Positions 8,354 to 21,634 of a stretch of 64,000 bases of DNA are shown one piece after another. Below the pieces are notes generated by a model. It saw only the letters and a list, made by a program, of their open reading frames with translations, was not told where the DNA came from and did not search any database. The translations under genes and the position numbers were made by a program. Position 1 is the first letter of the stretch; each line of letters begins with the position of its first letter. The stretch is taken from the NCBI GenBank assembly GCA_013140575.1, contig JABFSN010000151.1, forward strand, positions 1 to 64,000, given 5' to 3'. The stretch comes from Phycisphaerales bacterium. Lineage in GTDB: Bacteria > Planctomycetota > Phycisphaerae > UBA1845.

Positions 8354-10078
8354 TCACGTTCCGTTTTCATCGGCCCACGATCGCCGTCGCCATCGCGTCA
8401 CGGCGATGAAGGCGGTCGCGGAGGCAATTCCCGCCAGCCCGAATCGACGTGCGACGCCCTGCGGGGTGCGTACGATTGATGCGTGCATCACGCTCGAAGT
8501 CAGGTTGGGTTCCCCATCACCGGCGATCGCGTTGATTCGTTCTACTACCTCGCGGAATTGATCCATCAATGTGTCGCCGAATGCGTGGCGATCGCGTTCG
8601 GCGGCTGCGGCGAATTCGCGGCGCAAGCCGTCGGCCGCTTGCGGGACGGCGCTCGCGTAATCGGCGATGGAGGTCAACAGGGCGTCGGTGACCTGGTCGA
8701 TTTCCCGGCGAAGGGCTTCCCGCCGATCGAGCGACGTCCGCCGAAGTTCGGTCAGATGATTCGAACGACGATCGAGTTCGTCCCGAAGCAACAGCTCGTC
8801 AACCTCGACCATCACCTTTCGCGTGCGGTGGGCCAGCCCGGAGGCCGAACGCAGGGCGCCGTCGAGGCGCGGGTTGTTGAGCGGGTCCATGGCCGAAGCC
8901 TCGAATTCAAACCGGCGGGCGGCCGATTCGAGGAGATGAAACGCCCGTTTGGCGCGGGAGACGACGTCGCGGTGCTGGGCGGACGACGCGTCGTCAAGGC
9001 GACGCAGGGCGTCACGCATGGCATCGAGGAGTTTCGATGCGTGATGGTTGAATTCGGCCAGCAGGTCGTGCAAGCGCGCGTGGGTGTCGATCAACTGCGG
9101 AGCAAACGGGTCGATCGACGCCTGACTGAAGCGTGAAAGAGCTTCGGTCCATCGCGCCGAGAGTGTACCGACCCGCTTGCGCAAGTTTCCGGCCGACGAT
9201 TCCAGATCGCCCAATTCGGAGGTGAACGGGACGGCACCGGGATCGCCGATATCGCCGCCCATTCGCTCGACGGCCGCGACGAGGTCGTCCAGCGGAGCCG
9301 AGCTACGCTGCCAGACGTCGAGGATGCAACGCTGTCCGATGGTCAGGTGCATGGTCAGTGCGTCAAGGTCCTGCCGAAGATCATCGCGGGTCGCGTACGC
9401 CGCCCGTTTGGCGTCATCCGCGAGGAACACGTCGGCGACGGACTGGGATGCAACGGACTGCAATTCGGCAAGCGCGTGCGATTCGGCGTCACGGAGTGAG
9501 ACCAGCGTCGCGACGCGGTGATCGATGCGTTCATGTACGCCGTCGAGGACGGAGAGCGGCGGGCGCGTCGCCCGTTCGCCGTTTGTCGCGGGGGGGGCGG
9601 CCGGTGGCGCCGATCTGGTGGACCGCCATGCGGCGATGAATGTTCCCATGATTTCGTCGGCTTGATGGCGGCGACCTGCGGAATGCGCGTTGGCGCGATC
9701 GAGTTGCGTCTGGAACGCCGCCCACCATAGTGTGAACGAGGTTTCGAGGGCCTGGGGATTCGATGCAGCTAACGCGAGCAACATAGTGCCGCCGGAGTCA
9801 GCGTTGGTCAGTTGCCAGTGCCGTGGGCCGATGTCCGGTTGCGAGCACAATACGTCAAGCAGAATGCGGCGCGCGGAGTCCGTTCGGCCCGAAACCGCGA
9901 TTTCGGCAGTCATCTGGTAGGTGAATGATCCTGCAAGGGCCACCGCGGCGCCGGCGGCCAATGCGGCGGTCGCGGCGCGGGCGCGATTTCGTGGCGGTCG
10001 GCGTCGGGGGGCGGCGTTGGCGGCGCCAATTGGATTTGCCGGCGTGGACTGTCGCAGCGTCGTGGCGTTGGGGGCCAT
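8354..10078 (-). CDS. Large coiled-coil membrane protein of unknown function
   Basis: 574 residues from the ATG at 10078; an in-frame TTG at 10195 would add 39. One hydrophobic segment lies near residues 35-52, directly followed by TYQMTAEIAVSG, and another near 546-561 close to the C-terminus. Between them are about 480 mostly helical, charged residues with heptad-like runs. Two terminal membrane segments around a long coiled domain recall Wzz-type polysaccharide chain-length regulators, and the post-membrane strand also fits, but no Wzz Pro/Gly motif is clear at the second segment. No SD precedes either start. No polysaccharide genes adjoin it, so function is left open. Confidence 0.6.
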   Translation of the reverse strand: MAPNATTLRQSTPANPIGAANAAPRRRPPRNRARAATAALAAGAAVALAGSFTYQMTAEIAVSGRTDSARRILLDVLCSQPDIGPRHWQLTNADSGGTMLLALAASNPQALETSFTLWWAAFQTQLDRANAHSAGRRHQADEIMGTFIAAWRSTRSAPPAAPPATNGERATRPPLSVLDGVHERIDHRVATLVSLRDAESHALAELQSVASQSVADVFLADDAKRAAYATRDDLRQDLDALTMHLTIGQRCILDVWQRSSAPLDDLVAAVERMGGDIGDPGAVPFTSELGDLESSAGNLRKRVGTLSARWTEALSRFSQASIDPFAPQLIDTHARLHDLLAEFNHHASKLLDAMRDALRRLDDASSAQHRDVVSRAKRAFHLLESAARRFEFEASAMDPLNNPRLDGALRSASGLAHRTRKVMVEVDELLLRDELDRRSNHLTELRRTSLDRREALRREIDQVTDALLTSIADYASAVPQAADGLRREFAAAAERDRHAFGDTLMDQFREVVERINAIAGDGEPNLTSSVMHASIVRTPQGVARRFGLAGIASATAFIAVTRWRRRSWADENGT

Positions 10079-10631
10079 CGGGTCGCGAATCTGCGAATCG
10101 GCGCTGTTCGTTTTGGTCGGCGGAACCGCGGAAACGGGTCTGCCGGGGCGTGGCAAGTGACTTAAGTTGTGTCGTATCAAGAGGTTACGCTCCAAAACGC
10201 GATGCTTGCCGAGGATGGGGATTGTACGGGCGGGGCGGGATGATCACAAGCCGAGTGCTTGTCGCACACAAGTAAGGTTTACTTTATGGGCAGTCCTTTT
10301 TGGTTGGTCGTGGAATTTGCCGGTAGACGAATTGACAGGCGAATATCGGTTCCTATACTTGCGGGGCTTCTGGTCCGTCGGGACCGGGAACGTGAACCTA
10401 ATTCGGCGTTGAGCAGCGACTTGTGGATGAACGGCGCGGCCAGGCACGAACGCGTCGGGCGTCCGCGTCGAACGAGGTCTGCAAGCAGGACGCGGGCAGC
10501 GTCGCGCATCTGGATCGTGACCGGTCACCGGTTGAACGGGTGGAGTGGCGTGTTCGGGCGTCGCGACGGCGAGGGCGACGTGCTTCGGCGGGAGCGCCGG
10601 TCGTTTTCCGGCGAGGGTCGCCCTACCCAGC
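10079..10631. other. Leader region upstream of the tRNA-Thr/tuf operon
   Basis: 553 bp without a supported gene. It holds the promoter at 10332-10359. The stretch from 10360 to the tRNA (about 270 bp) would be a transcribed leader; no riboswitch or leader peptide was recognised. Confidence 0.5.
10332..10359 (+). promoter_or_regulatory. Strong sigma70 promoter of the tRNA-Thr/tuf operon
   Basis: Consensus -35 TTGACA (10332-10337), 16-bp spacer, -10 TATACT (10354-10359). It is one of the two best promoter matches in the window and heads the tRNA-Thr, tuf, rpmG, tRNA-Trp, secE, nusG series. Confidence 0.75.
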
Positions 10632-10704
<73 letters not shown>

Positions 10705-10864
10705 TTGCATGGCGGAGACGGGAGAATTGTCGAGGTCCGGCGGCGAAGGCGTGACGACGGCGCATTGAAACCGATGCGACGGCGGTCGCGGGAACGCGGC
10801 GTCGCCGGAGTGGAACGGGCAGAGCAGGGCGCGGGACGATTCTGAGTGGAGGCAAGCATCAGCG

Positions 10865-12076
<1,212 letters not shown>

Positions 12077-12142
12077 CAGGTGTTGCGACGGGATCCGCGG
12101 GCTTGGGGCGTAGACGGGCCGCGGCGGATGGAGCATTGACCA

Positions 12143-12310
12143 ATGGCCAAGGCGCTCAAGCGTGAATACGTGTGGTTGCAGTGCACGGAGTGCAACGACC
12201 TGAATTATCGCACGACGGTGAACGTTCAGGGCGGGGTTCCGAAGATTCAGTTAAAGAAGTTCTGCCCGCGGACGCGGACGCGGACCGTACACAAGATCAA
12301 GCGGAAGTAG
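12143..12310 (+). CDS. rpmG: Large ribosomal subunit protein bL33
   Basis: 55 residues. MAKALKREYVWLQCTECN starts the zinc-ribbon fold (first CxxC at residues 14 and 17), and KKFCPRTRTRTVHKIKRK ends it. The second knuckle keeps only one Cys (FCPRT instead of CPxC), so zinc binding is probably lost or altered. It lies 66 bp after tuf and directly before tRNA-Trp, a common order. Confidence 0.93.
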   Translation: MAKALKREYVWLQCTECNDLNYRTTVNVQGGVPKIQLKKFCPRTRTRTVHKIKRK

Positions 12311-12347
12311 GCGCCGAGGATGTGCGGTGGGAAGCGGTGGTGTTCGT

Positions 12348-12420
12348 AGGAGCGTAGCTCAATTGGCAGAGCACCGGTTTCCAAAACCGGCGGTTGGGGG
12401 TTCGATTCCCTCCGCTCCTG
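12348..12420 (+). tRNA. tRNA-Trp (CCA)
   Basis: 73 nt. Acceptor arms AGGAGCG and CGCTCCT pair, discriminator G. The D-arm has GCTCAATTGGCAGAGC, the anticodon loop TTCCAAA gives anticodon CCA, and the T-arm has GGTTCGATTCC. It lies between rpmG and secE as in many bacteria. Confidence 0.95.
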
Positions 12421-12499
12421 TGGAGGGATCGGGCGTCGGAGGGCGGCAGAGAAGTCGGGGGTCCGTCGTCGGCGTTCGGCGACAGGAGGCGTGACAGTC

Positions 12500-13075
12500 G
12501 TGGCGGCGCAAGACGCGGATGAGGGCGACCTGAGGGGGCACGGCGACGTCGCGATGGCGGACGACGAGGCGTCCGGTTCAGGGAGGACGGGACGTAAGGC
12601 GATGGCGGACCACGTGGAGAGGGAGTCCGGCGGCGCGCCGGCCGCGCGGCAGGGGCGGTCGTTTTTCGAGCTGTACAAGCCAAGTCAGGGGACGTACACG
12701 CGCGCGGGGACGGCGATCGGCGGGGCTATTCTGGTATTAGGAGGTGCGAATTTCCTGTACCAGAATCTGGAAGGTGCGATTGCGAACCCGCAGTGGTCGT
12801 TGGCGGTGCAGGTGGGGTTGACGCTGGCGGTGGTGGTGGTGTTCGGGTTGCTGTTGTATTGGGTGGTGGGGGTGAAGCGCGGGCCGTGCGACTTTTTCAT
12901 CGCGACCGAGGGGGAGATGAAGAAGGTGAGCTGGACGACGCGGAACGAATTGATCGGTTCGACGAAAGTGGTGATCGGGGCGACGTTAATTTTGGGTACG
13001 GTGTTGTTTCTGGTGGACTATCTGTTCATCGAGTTTTTCCAGTTGATTCACGTGCTTCACGGCACGCCTTCCTAG
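12500..13075 (+). CDS. secE: Protein translocase subunit SecE (extended, three membrane segments)
   Basis: 191 residues from the GTG at 12500, ten bases after AGGAGG; a GTG at 12491 sits too close to that SD. The C-terminal third is canonical SecE: an amphipathic helix with GEMKKVSWTTRNELIGST followed by one membrane segment (about 155-180). Upstream are two further membrane segments (about 68-85, 100-120) and an acidic N-terminal tail absent from minimal 60-residue SecE. SecE clamps SecY in the translocon. It abuts nusG with no gap (TAG then ATG), the usual pair. Confidence 0.9.
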   Translation: MAAQDADEGDLRGHGDVAMADDEASGSGRTGRKAMADHVERESGGAPAARQGRSFFELYKPSQGTYTRAGTAIGGAILVLGGANFLYQNLEGAIANPQWSLAVQVGLTLAVVVVFGLLLYWVVGVKRGPCDFFIATEGEMKKVSWTTRNELIGSTKVVIGATLILGTVLFLVDYLFIEFFQLIHVLHGTPS

Positions 13076-13672
13076 ATGGTAGAGACGTCGAGCGAAAAAC
13101 AAGCGGTTGTGTTGTGCGCGCCCGGGATGCACTGGTATGTGCTGCGCGTGGCGTCGAACAAGGAGGACCGGGTCCGCGATACGCTCGAACGGAAGATGAA
13201 GATCGAGGGGCTGACCGACCGGGTGGGACGGATTCTGGTTCCGACGGTGAAGGAGCGCAAGGTCCGGGGCGGACAGGTGAAGGTTTCGGAGCGGAAGCTG
13301 TATCCCGGATACGTGTTCGTGGAGATGGCCACCGAAGAGGACGGGTCGATTCCGGAAGACGTGTGGTTCGCGATTAAAGAGGCGTCGGGGGTGGGCGATT
13401 TCATATCGTCCGCGGGCAAGCCGACGAGCATGCCCGACCATGACGCGGCGGCGATGCTGGCGGCGTGCCAGAAGGGCGACGAAGAACCGACGCTGGCGGA
13501 CCTGAAGCTGCAAGTGGGCGACGCGGTGAAGATCACGGACGGCAGTTTCGAGAATTTCGAGGGCGAAGTGGTGTCGATCGACAAGCGCCGGGGAATGGTG
13601 ACGGTCGGTCTGGAAGTGTTCGGGCGAGCGACGCCGGTCGAGGTGGAATACTGGCAGTTGGAAAAGACCTGA
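13076..13672 (+). CDS. nusG: Transcription termination/antitermination protein NusG
   Basis: 198 residues. The NGN domain starts at WYVLRVASNKEDRVRDTLE (about 20-38) and includes KLYPGYVFVEM. The KOW domain (about 140-198) has VGDAVKITDGSFENFEGEV. NusG binds the RNA polymerase clamp and couples to Rho or to uS10. The N-terminal tail and the mid-domain insertion (about 95-130) make it slightly longer than the 181-residue E. coli protein. It is followed by a repeat-filled gap before rplK, to which it is normally close. Confidence 0.95.
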   Translation: MVETSSEKQAVVLCAPGMHWYVLRVASNKEDRVRDTLERKMKIEGLTDRVGRILVPTVKERKVRGGQVKVSERKLYPGYVFVEMATEEDGSIPEDVWFAIKEASGVGDFISSAGKPTSMPDHDAAAMLAACQKGDEEPTLADLKLQVGDAVKITDGSFENFEGEVVSIDKRRGMVTVGLEVFGRATPVEVEYWQLEKT

Positions 13673-13723
13673 TGTTCTGTCGCGTTTGCGTTCCTGGGTG
13701 GTCGGACCGCGGCGTTGTGTGCG

Positions 13724-13820
13724 GGTCTGCCGCCCCTCCGGGGCTGTTTCGTCGGCGTGACGGATCCGGGGGCTGACGCCCCCGGCTACTGACTGTCGCC
13801 CCTTCGGGGCTACCGGAAGA
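13724..13820. repeat. Triple-hairpin repeat, copy 1
   Basis: About 95 bp made of three palindromes: GCCCCTCCGGGGC, CCGGGGGCTGACGCCCCCGG and GCCCCTTCGGGGC. A near-identical copy lies at 14767-14862. The two copies bracket rplK in direct orientation. Confidence 0.8.
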
Positions 13821-13964
13821 GCGGGACGTAACGGCGTAGGGGCGCCTGTATCGAAGTCTGCCCGGCGGGAAGCCAATGAGTGGGGCGGCGCGTTTCGCGG
13901 AAACGCGGCACGTGGATGCGGTGAGTCACGCGGCATCGAACGGCACGGAAGGTGAGGATCGACG

Positions 13965-14396
13965 GTGGCGAAGAAAAAAGAATTGACGGCGACGATACGG
14001 CTGCAGGCGCCCGGCGGGCAGGCGACGCCGTCGCCGCCCATCGGACCGGCGCTGGGCCAGCACGGCGTGAACATCGGGCAGTTCATCCAGCAGTTCAACG
14101 CGGCCACTTCGTCGTTGAACGGGATGCCGGTGACGGTGGTGATTTCGGTCTTTTCCGACCGGTCGTTCACGTACGAGGTCAAGAGCCCGCCGGCCGGGGT
14201 GCTGTTACGCGATGCGGTCGGACTGGCGAAGGGCAGCGCCATTCCCAACAAGGAGAAGGTGGGAACCGTGACCATGGCGAAGGTCCGCGAGATCGCGCAG
14301 CGAAAGATGGCGGATTTGAACACGACATCGGTGGACGCGGCGGCGCGAATGATCGCGGGTAGTGCGCGATCGATGGGGATTGATATCGTTGACTAG
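13965..14396 (+). CDS. rplK: Large ribosomal subunit protein uL11
   Basis: 143 residues, GTG start in a GAGG-rich context. The N-terminal domain with PGGQATPSPPIGPALGQHGV contains the thiostrepton-region Pro-rich helix. The C-terminal rRNA-binding domain ends in ARSMGIDIVD. It forms the GTPase-associated centre with uL10/bL12. It is separated from nusG by 292 bp and from rplA by 545 bp of repeats, although rplK and rplA are normally adjacent. Confidence 0.96.
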   Translation: MAKKKELTATIRLQAPGGQATPSPPIGPALGQHGVNIGQFIQQFNAATSSLNGMPVTVVISVFSDRSFTYEVKSPPAGVLLRDAVGLAKGSAIPNKEKVGTVTMAKVREIAQRKMADLNTTSVDAAARMIAGSARSMGIDIVD

Positions 14397-14462
14397 AGGA
14401 GCGCACACAAACGGGAAACCGAGTTTCGTCCGCTCTCCGGGCGGTGGTGTTAAGTAAGCCGT

Positions 14463-14563
14463 CATCCAGGGACTGAAGTCCCTGGCTAAGATCGTGCGCC
14501 CTTCGGGCGGAAAGAAATGGGGAATCCGATCCAGGGGCTGAAGCCGCTGGCCAAGACCGTGCG
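14463..14563. repeat. Pair of direct-repeat hairpin units
   Basis: Two 36-bp units at 14463-14498 and 14528-14563 share the pattern ATCCAGGG.CTGAAG.C.CTGGC.AAGA.CGTGCG. Each is itself a hairpin (CCAGGGACT/AGTCCCTGG in unit 1). Confidence 0.7.
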
Positions 14564-14596
14564 ACCTACGAGCTTGGGAAAAAAGCGACGGAGACG

Positions 14597-14680
14597 GCGG
14601 AGCGACGCAGGCGGAGCGACGCAGGCGGAGCGACGCAGGCGGAGCGACGCAGGCGGAGCGACGCAGGCGGAGCGACGCAT
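14597..14680. repeat. 14-bp tandem repeat, six copies
   Basis: Six consecutive units of GCGGAGCGACGCAG; the last ends in AT. The array is nearly perfect, which suggests recent expansion. Confidence 0.9.
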
Positions 14681-14714
14681 AGGTGCCTGCCGTTCGGCAC
14701 GGAGAATCGACTCC

Positions 14715-14734
14715 CCCACCGCTAGAGCGGTGGG
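14715..14734. repeat. Palindrome with 9-bp arms
   Basis: Arms CCCACCGCT (14715-14723) and AGCGGTGGG (14726-14734) with a 2-base centre. Confidence 0.6.
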
Positions 14735-14766
14735 CCACCCAACGGACGCGACGTAGCCTGCGGGGC

Positions 14767-14862
14767 TGTCGCCCCTCCGGGGCTTTTGGGTGGGGGATGA
14801 CGGGTCCGGGGGCTGACGCCCCCGGCTATTGACTGTCGCCCCTTCGGGGCTGCCCGAAAAGC
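14767..14862. repeat. Triple-hairpin repeat, copy 2
   Basis: Second copy of the element at 13724-13820, same orientation and same order of three palindromes; the second and third palindromes are identical in sequence. The region between the first two differs slightly. Confidence 0.8.
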
Positions 14863-14890
14863 GAAGTGTGACAGTCTATTGGGCACCGGC

Positions 14891-14926
14891 GAAGACAGTG
14901 AAGACAGCGAAGACAGCGAAGACAGC
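14891..14926. repeat. 9-bp tandem repeat before rplA
   Basis: Four units of GAAGACAG(T/C), ending 15 bases before the rplA ATG and merging into the GAGGAG ribosome binding site. In the rplA frame it would read as Glu-Asp-Ser repeats. Confidence 0.85.
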
Positions 14927-14941
14927 GAGGAGCAGCGAGTC

Positions 14942-15667
14942 ATGCGGATCAAGAGCGTTCGGTATCGCAAGCAAGTGGAGATGCTGAAGGACGGGCGCGG
15001 GCCGATGCCGGTGGCGCAGGCCGTGGAACGGGTCAAGCAGATGGCTGCGGTGAATGTGGACCGCGGGTACAAGAACGGCAAACGTCGAAAGGGTGCGGAC
15101 CAGACGGTGGACCTGGTGATGAGCCTGGGGATTGATCCGAAGCAGGCCGATCAGATGCTGCGCGGTGCGTTAATGCTGCCCAAGGGCACGGGTAAGACGC
15201 AGCGGGTCATCGCGTTCTGCGACGCATCGATGGTGGCGGCGGCCAAGGCGGCGGGTGCGGTGGAGGCGGGGGCTGACGAACTGATCGACCGCGTGACCAA
15301 GGGGTGGATGGATTTCGACGTTGCGGTGGCCCATCCGCAGTTGATGGGGAAGGTGGGCAAGCTGGGGCGGGTGCTGGGACCGTCGGGCAAGATGCCGTCT
15401 CCGAAGTCGGGGACGGTGACGGCGGACGTGGTCAAGGCGGTGAAAGAGTATTCGGCCGGCAAGGTGGAGTTTCGTAACGATGCGGGCGGAAACATTCACA
15501 TGCCGGTGGGGCGGGTGAGTTTCGCGGCGGGCGATCTGTGCGAGAACATCGACGCGGTGATTTCGCACATACTGCGGATCCGGCCGGGGACGGCGAAGGG
15601 TCAGTTTGTGCGTTGTGCGTGCCTGTCGGCGACGTACACGCCGTCGGTGTTGTTGGAAACGGGTTGA
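14942..15667 (+). CDS. rplA: Large ribosomal subunit protein uL1
   Basis: 241 residues from the ATG after GAGGAG. The uL1 signature KLGRVLGPSGKMPSPKSGTVT (about 137-157) is recognisable, with Ser and Lys replacing the more usual Arg and Leu of LGPRGLMPNPK. It binds 23S rRNA at the L1 stalk and in many bacteria represses its own operon. An in-frame TTG at 14879 would add an acidic EDS-repeat tail; the SD favours the ATG. Confidence 0.94.
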   Translation: MRIKSVRYRKQVEMLKDGRGPMPVAQAVERVKQMAAVNVDRGYKNGKRRKGADQTVDLVMSLGIDPKQADQMLRGALMLPKGTGKTQRVIAFCDASMVAAAKAAGAVEAGADELIDRVTKGWMDFDVAVAHPQLMGKVGKLGRVLGPSGKMPSPKSGTVTADVVKAVKEYSAGKVEFRNDAGGNIHMPVGRVSFAAGDLCENIDAVISHILRIRPGTAKGQFVRCACLSATYTPSVLLETG

Positions 15668-15801
15668 TGAGGGCAGGGACGGAGGGACTAAGGGACCGAG
15701 GGACGGAGGGAAAGGCGAAACGTCGAAATGCGAAAGGCGAAATGGGGAGGGACGGAGGCGGATAGGGACGGCGGGGCGCTGTTTCGGGTGAGATTGGAAC
15801 T
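15668..15801. repeat. Low-complexity purine-rich spacer with GGCGAAA units
   Basis: Repeats of GGGACGGAGGG and GGGACCGAGGG are followed by imperfect AAAGGCGAAA units at 15711-15742. The same GGCGAAA unit is expanded inside the pyrH tail at 63878-63908 on the opposite strand. Confidence 0.6.
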
Positions 15802-16317
15802 ATGAGTAAGACCATCAAATCGATGATGAGCGAGTCGTTGAGCAGCCGTTACGCCGGGATCGCCGAGGCGGGCGTGGTGAATGTGATGGGATTGAACGTC
15901 GCGGAGACGATCAAGTTCCGGCGGGAGGTTGCGTCCAAGCAGATGCGCGTCAACGTGGTGAAGAACAGCGTGGCGCGGCGGGCATTTGCCGGGGGTCCGC
16001 TGGAGGCGTTGGGCCGGTCGCTGGAGGGGCCGTGCGCGCTGGTGACGGGCGGCAAGTCGGTGATCGACGTGGCCCGGGAGATGACGGCGCTGGCCAAGAA
16101 GTATCCGAAGGTGGAATTGAAGTTCGGATTGCTGGCGGGGGAGCGCGAGGTGATGGCGCTGAGCGATATCGCGAAGTTGAAATCGCTGGGCGAATTGAAG
16201 AGCGATATTTCGATGTTGATCGGATCGACCGGTCGGCGGTTGGCGGGTTGCGTGGCGGGACCGCAGAGCCGTCTGGCGGGTTGCATCAAGGCGATTGCGG
16301 ACAAGGAAGCGGCGTGA
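15802..16317 (+). CDS. rplJ: Large ribosomal subunit protein uL10
   Basis: 171 residues. The N-terminal rRNA-binding domain includes VNVVKNSVARRAF (about 50-62), and the C-terminal helix that carries bL12 dimers ends in AIADKEAA. It forms the stalk base. It is separated from rplA by a low-complexity spacer and followed by rplL after 163 bp, where an L10 autoregulatory leader would be expected. Confidence 0.92.
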   Translation: MSKTIKSMMSESLSSRYAGIAEAGVVNVMGLNVAETIKFRREVASKQMRVNVVKNSVARRAFAGGPLEALGRSLEGPCALVTGGKSVIDVAREMTALAKKYPKVELKFGLLAGEREVMALSDIAKLKSLGELKSDISMLIGSTGRRLAGCVAGPQSRLAGCIKAIADKEAA

Positions 16318-16480
16318 CGCGGTTGGGGCGGGCATGGCGACTGACGTTTGGGCCATGCGATTCGATGGATGAAGCACATTCCGGTGGATGATCGAGTGGT
16401 TCGCGTCGAGCGAATGAAATGACGCCGCGTGGGCGTCGCCTGTCGGTCAGGCCGGTTACAAGTTTGAGGAGACGAGGGTC

Positions 16481-16888
16481 ATGGCAGAGGCACCGGCAAA
16501 GGAATTCAGCACGGAAATCAAGTCGTTGGCCGAGAAGATCGTGGGGCTGACGATCAAAGATGCGCAATCGCTGGTGGATTGCCTGAAAGACGTTCACGGC
16601 ATCGAACCGGCGAGCGGCGGGGTGATGATGGGCGGGATGATGGCCGGCGGCGGCGAGGCGCCCAAGGTCGAGGAAAAGACGTCGTTCGACGTGGTGCTGG
16701 TGGCCGCGGGCGACAAGAAGATTCAGGTAATCAAGGTGGTTCGTGCGGCGACGGCGTTGGGGTTGAAGGAGGCGAAGGACCTGGTGGATGGAGCGCCCAA
16801 GACGGTTAAAGAAGGTCTTTCGAAAGAGGACGCCGACAAGCTGAAGAAGGAGCTGGAGGAGTCGGGGGCGGCGGTGGAGATCCGGTAG
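16481..16888 (+). CDS. rplL: Large ribosomal subunit protein bL12 (L7/L12)
   Basis: 135 residues. The N-terminal dimerisation helices (about 8-45) lead into a Gly/Met-rich hinge with repeated [10 protein letters not shown] (about 49-58). The C-terminal factor-binding domain includes [18 protein letters not shown]. Multiple copies on uL10 recruit translation factors. SD GAGGAG upstream of the ATG. Confidence 0.97.
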   Translation: MAEAPAKEFSTEIKSLAEKIVGLTIKDAQSLVDCLKDVHGIEPASGGVMMGGMMAGGGEAPKVEEKTSFDVVLVAAGDKKIQVIKVVRAATALGLKEAKDLVDGAPKTVKEGLSKEDADKLKKELEESGAAVEIR

Positions 16889-17426
16889 GGCGGCGGCCGG
16901 GATGAAGAGATGAAGGAAGAGTTCACCGCAGAGGCGCGGAGAGCGCGGAGAGAAGTGGCGGAGCGATTTGACGGGTGAGAAAACCGTGCAAAGGGTGAGA
17001 AGAGGGCGAGGGTTGGGGCGGTGACGGCCGGCGTGATTTGCCCGGTACAATGCCGGCGAGCTGGTGCGGGCAGGGAATCGAGAAGTGCGCCGGTTCGAGG
17101 CGGCGCCGTCGTTCGGGCGTGCGAATGGCGGCGTAGTTCGAATCCGTAGATCAGCAGGCGAGGGTGGGCCGCGGCCGGCGACGCGGTGACCCGGTATGTC
17201 GATCGCGCCGTCGGGCGGGACCGACCGATTGATCGTGAGCGGGCTGCGTCGTTTTTGCGACGGGCTTGCCCGGGGATGATCGGTCAGACAGATAGCCCCG
17301 GCGTCGGAATGAAGTCCCCGAGGTTTTTTCAAGAGGGCGAGGAGAGTCCGCGCGTGCTGCGGGCGATTCTTTGCGCGCATGGCGGAGCCGCCGTGCCGGT
17401 CAAGAGTTCGGAAGGGACGATGCCGT
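16889..17426. other. rplL-rpoB intergenic region
   Basis: 538 bp without a supported gene. At 16922-16952 is a purine-rich phrase of the type CACCGCAGAGGCGCGGAG, a simple-sequence pattern. A lone -10-like TACAAT occurs at 17046-17051 without a convincing -35. An attenuator between rplL and rpoB is common in bacteria, but no clear terminator hairpin was found. Confidence 0.4.
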
Positions 17427-21205
<3,779 letters not shown>

Positions 21206-21209
<4 letters not shown>

Positions 21210-21634
21210 CCGAAATGCCGGACGAACGACTGACGACGGCTTGGCGGGACATGGCCCAGGACAACTGCGCGACTGCAGGGGCACTGTATGGAATTCCCGG
21301 CCGGCACGACGTTGATCGCGAGCACCTGCGGAGTGTCGTCAGTCGTGCGTATTACGCTGCGTACGCCATGATCCACGCGCGATTGCTGGAGTCGGGAGTG
21401 ACGCCGCCTTCGCGAGGGAACTTCAGTCACGCCAAGCTGCCGGTCGTTCTTTATCACAGCCTGGAAGGAGACCTTGGCGGTGCGATCGCGGCGACGTTGT
21501 GGCACGTGGTCGACACACTGTACAAGTTGCGTCTGGTGGCTGATTACGACCCCCTCGCAGTCGTGGACGATGGCGATGCGCGGATGTGTCTTGCGCACAA
21601 GAGTAGAGTGTTCAAGGAACTGAAGAGGTGTTGA
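21206..21634 (+). CDS. HEPN-domain protein, first cassette pair
   Basis: 142 residues. The pattern [17 protein letters not shown] (46-62), then YKLRLVADY (106-114), then an Ala/His helix to the C-terminus is that of COG1895/PF05168-type HEPN domains. R70..H75 (RGNFSH) fits the Rx4H spacing of HEPN RNases, but the residue after R is Gly rather than polar, so catalysis is uncertain. The GTG start overlaps the rpoB stop; ATG 21215 is an alternative with better SD spacing. It overlaps the next small gene by 7 bp. HEPN proteins often act as toxins or RNases; here the role is inferred only from the fold. Confidence 0.75.

Larger units (their letters stand above)
14397..14941. other. Repeat-packed rplK-rplA spacer
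   Basis: 545 bp with no supported gene. It carries a duplicated hairpin unit, a 14-bp tandem array, a 9-bp-arm palindrome, the second triple-hairpin repeat and a 9-bp tandem array, each listed separately. Confidence 0.7.

Noticed and set aside
14879-14941. N-terminal extension of uL1 with Glu-Asp-Ser repeats
   Set aside because: In frame, but the GAGGAG site just before ATG 14942 and the normal uL1 N-terminus favour the shorter form; the repeat is likelier untranslated.
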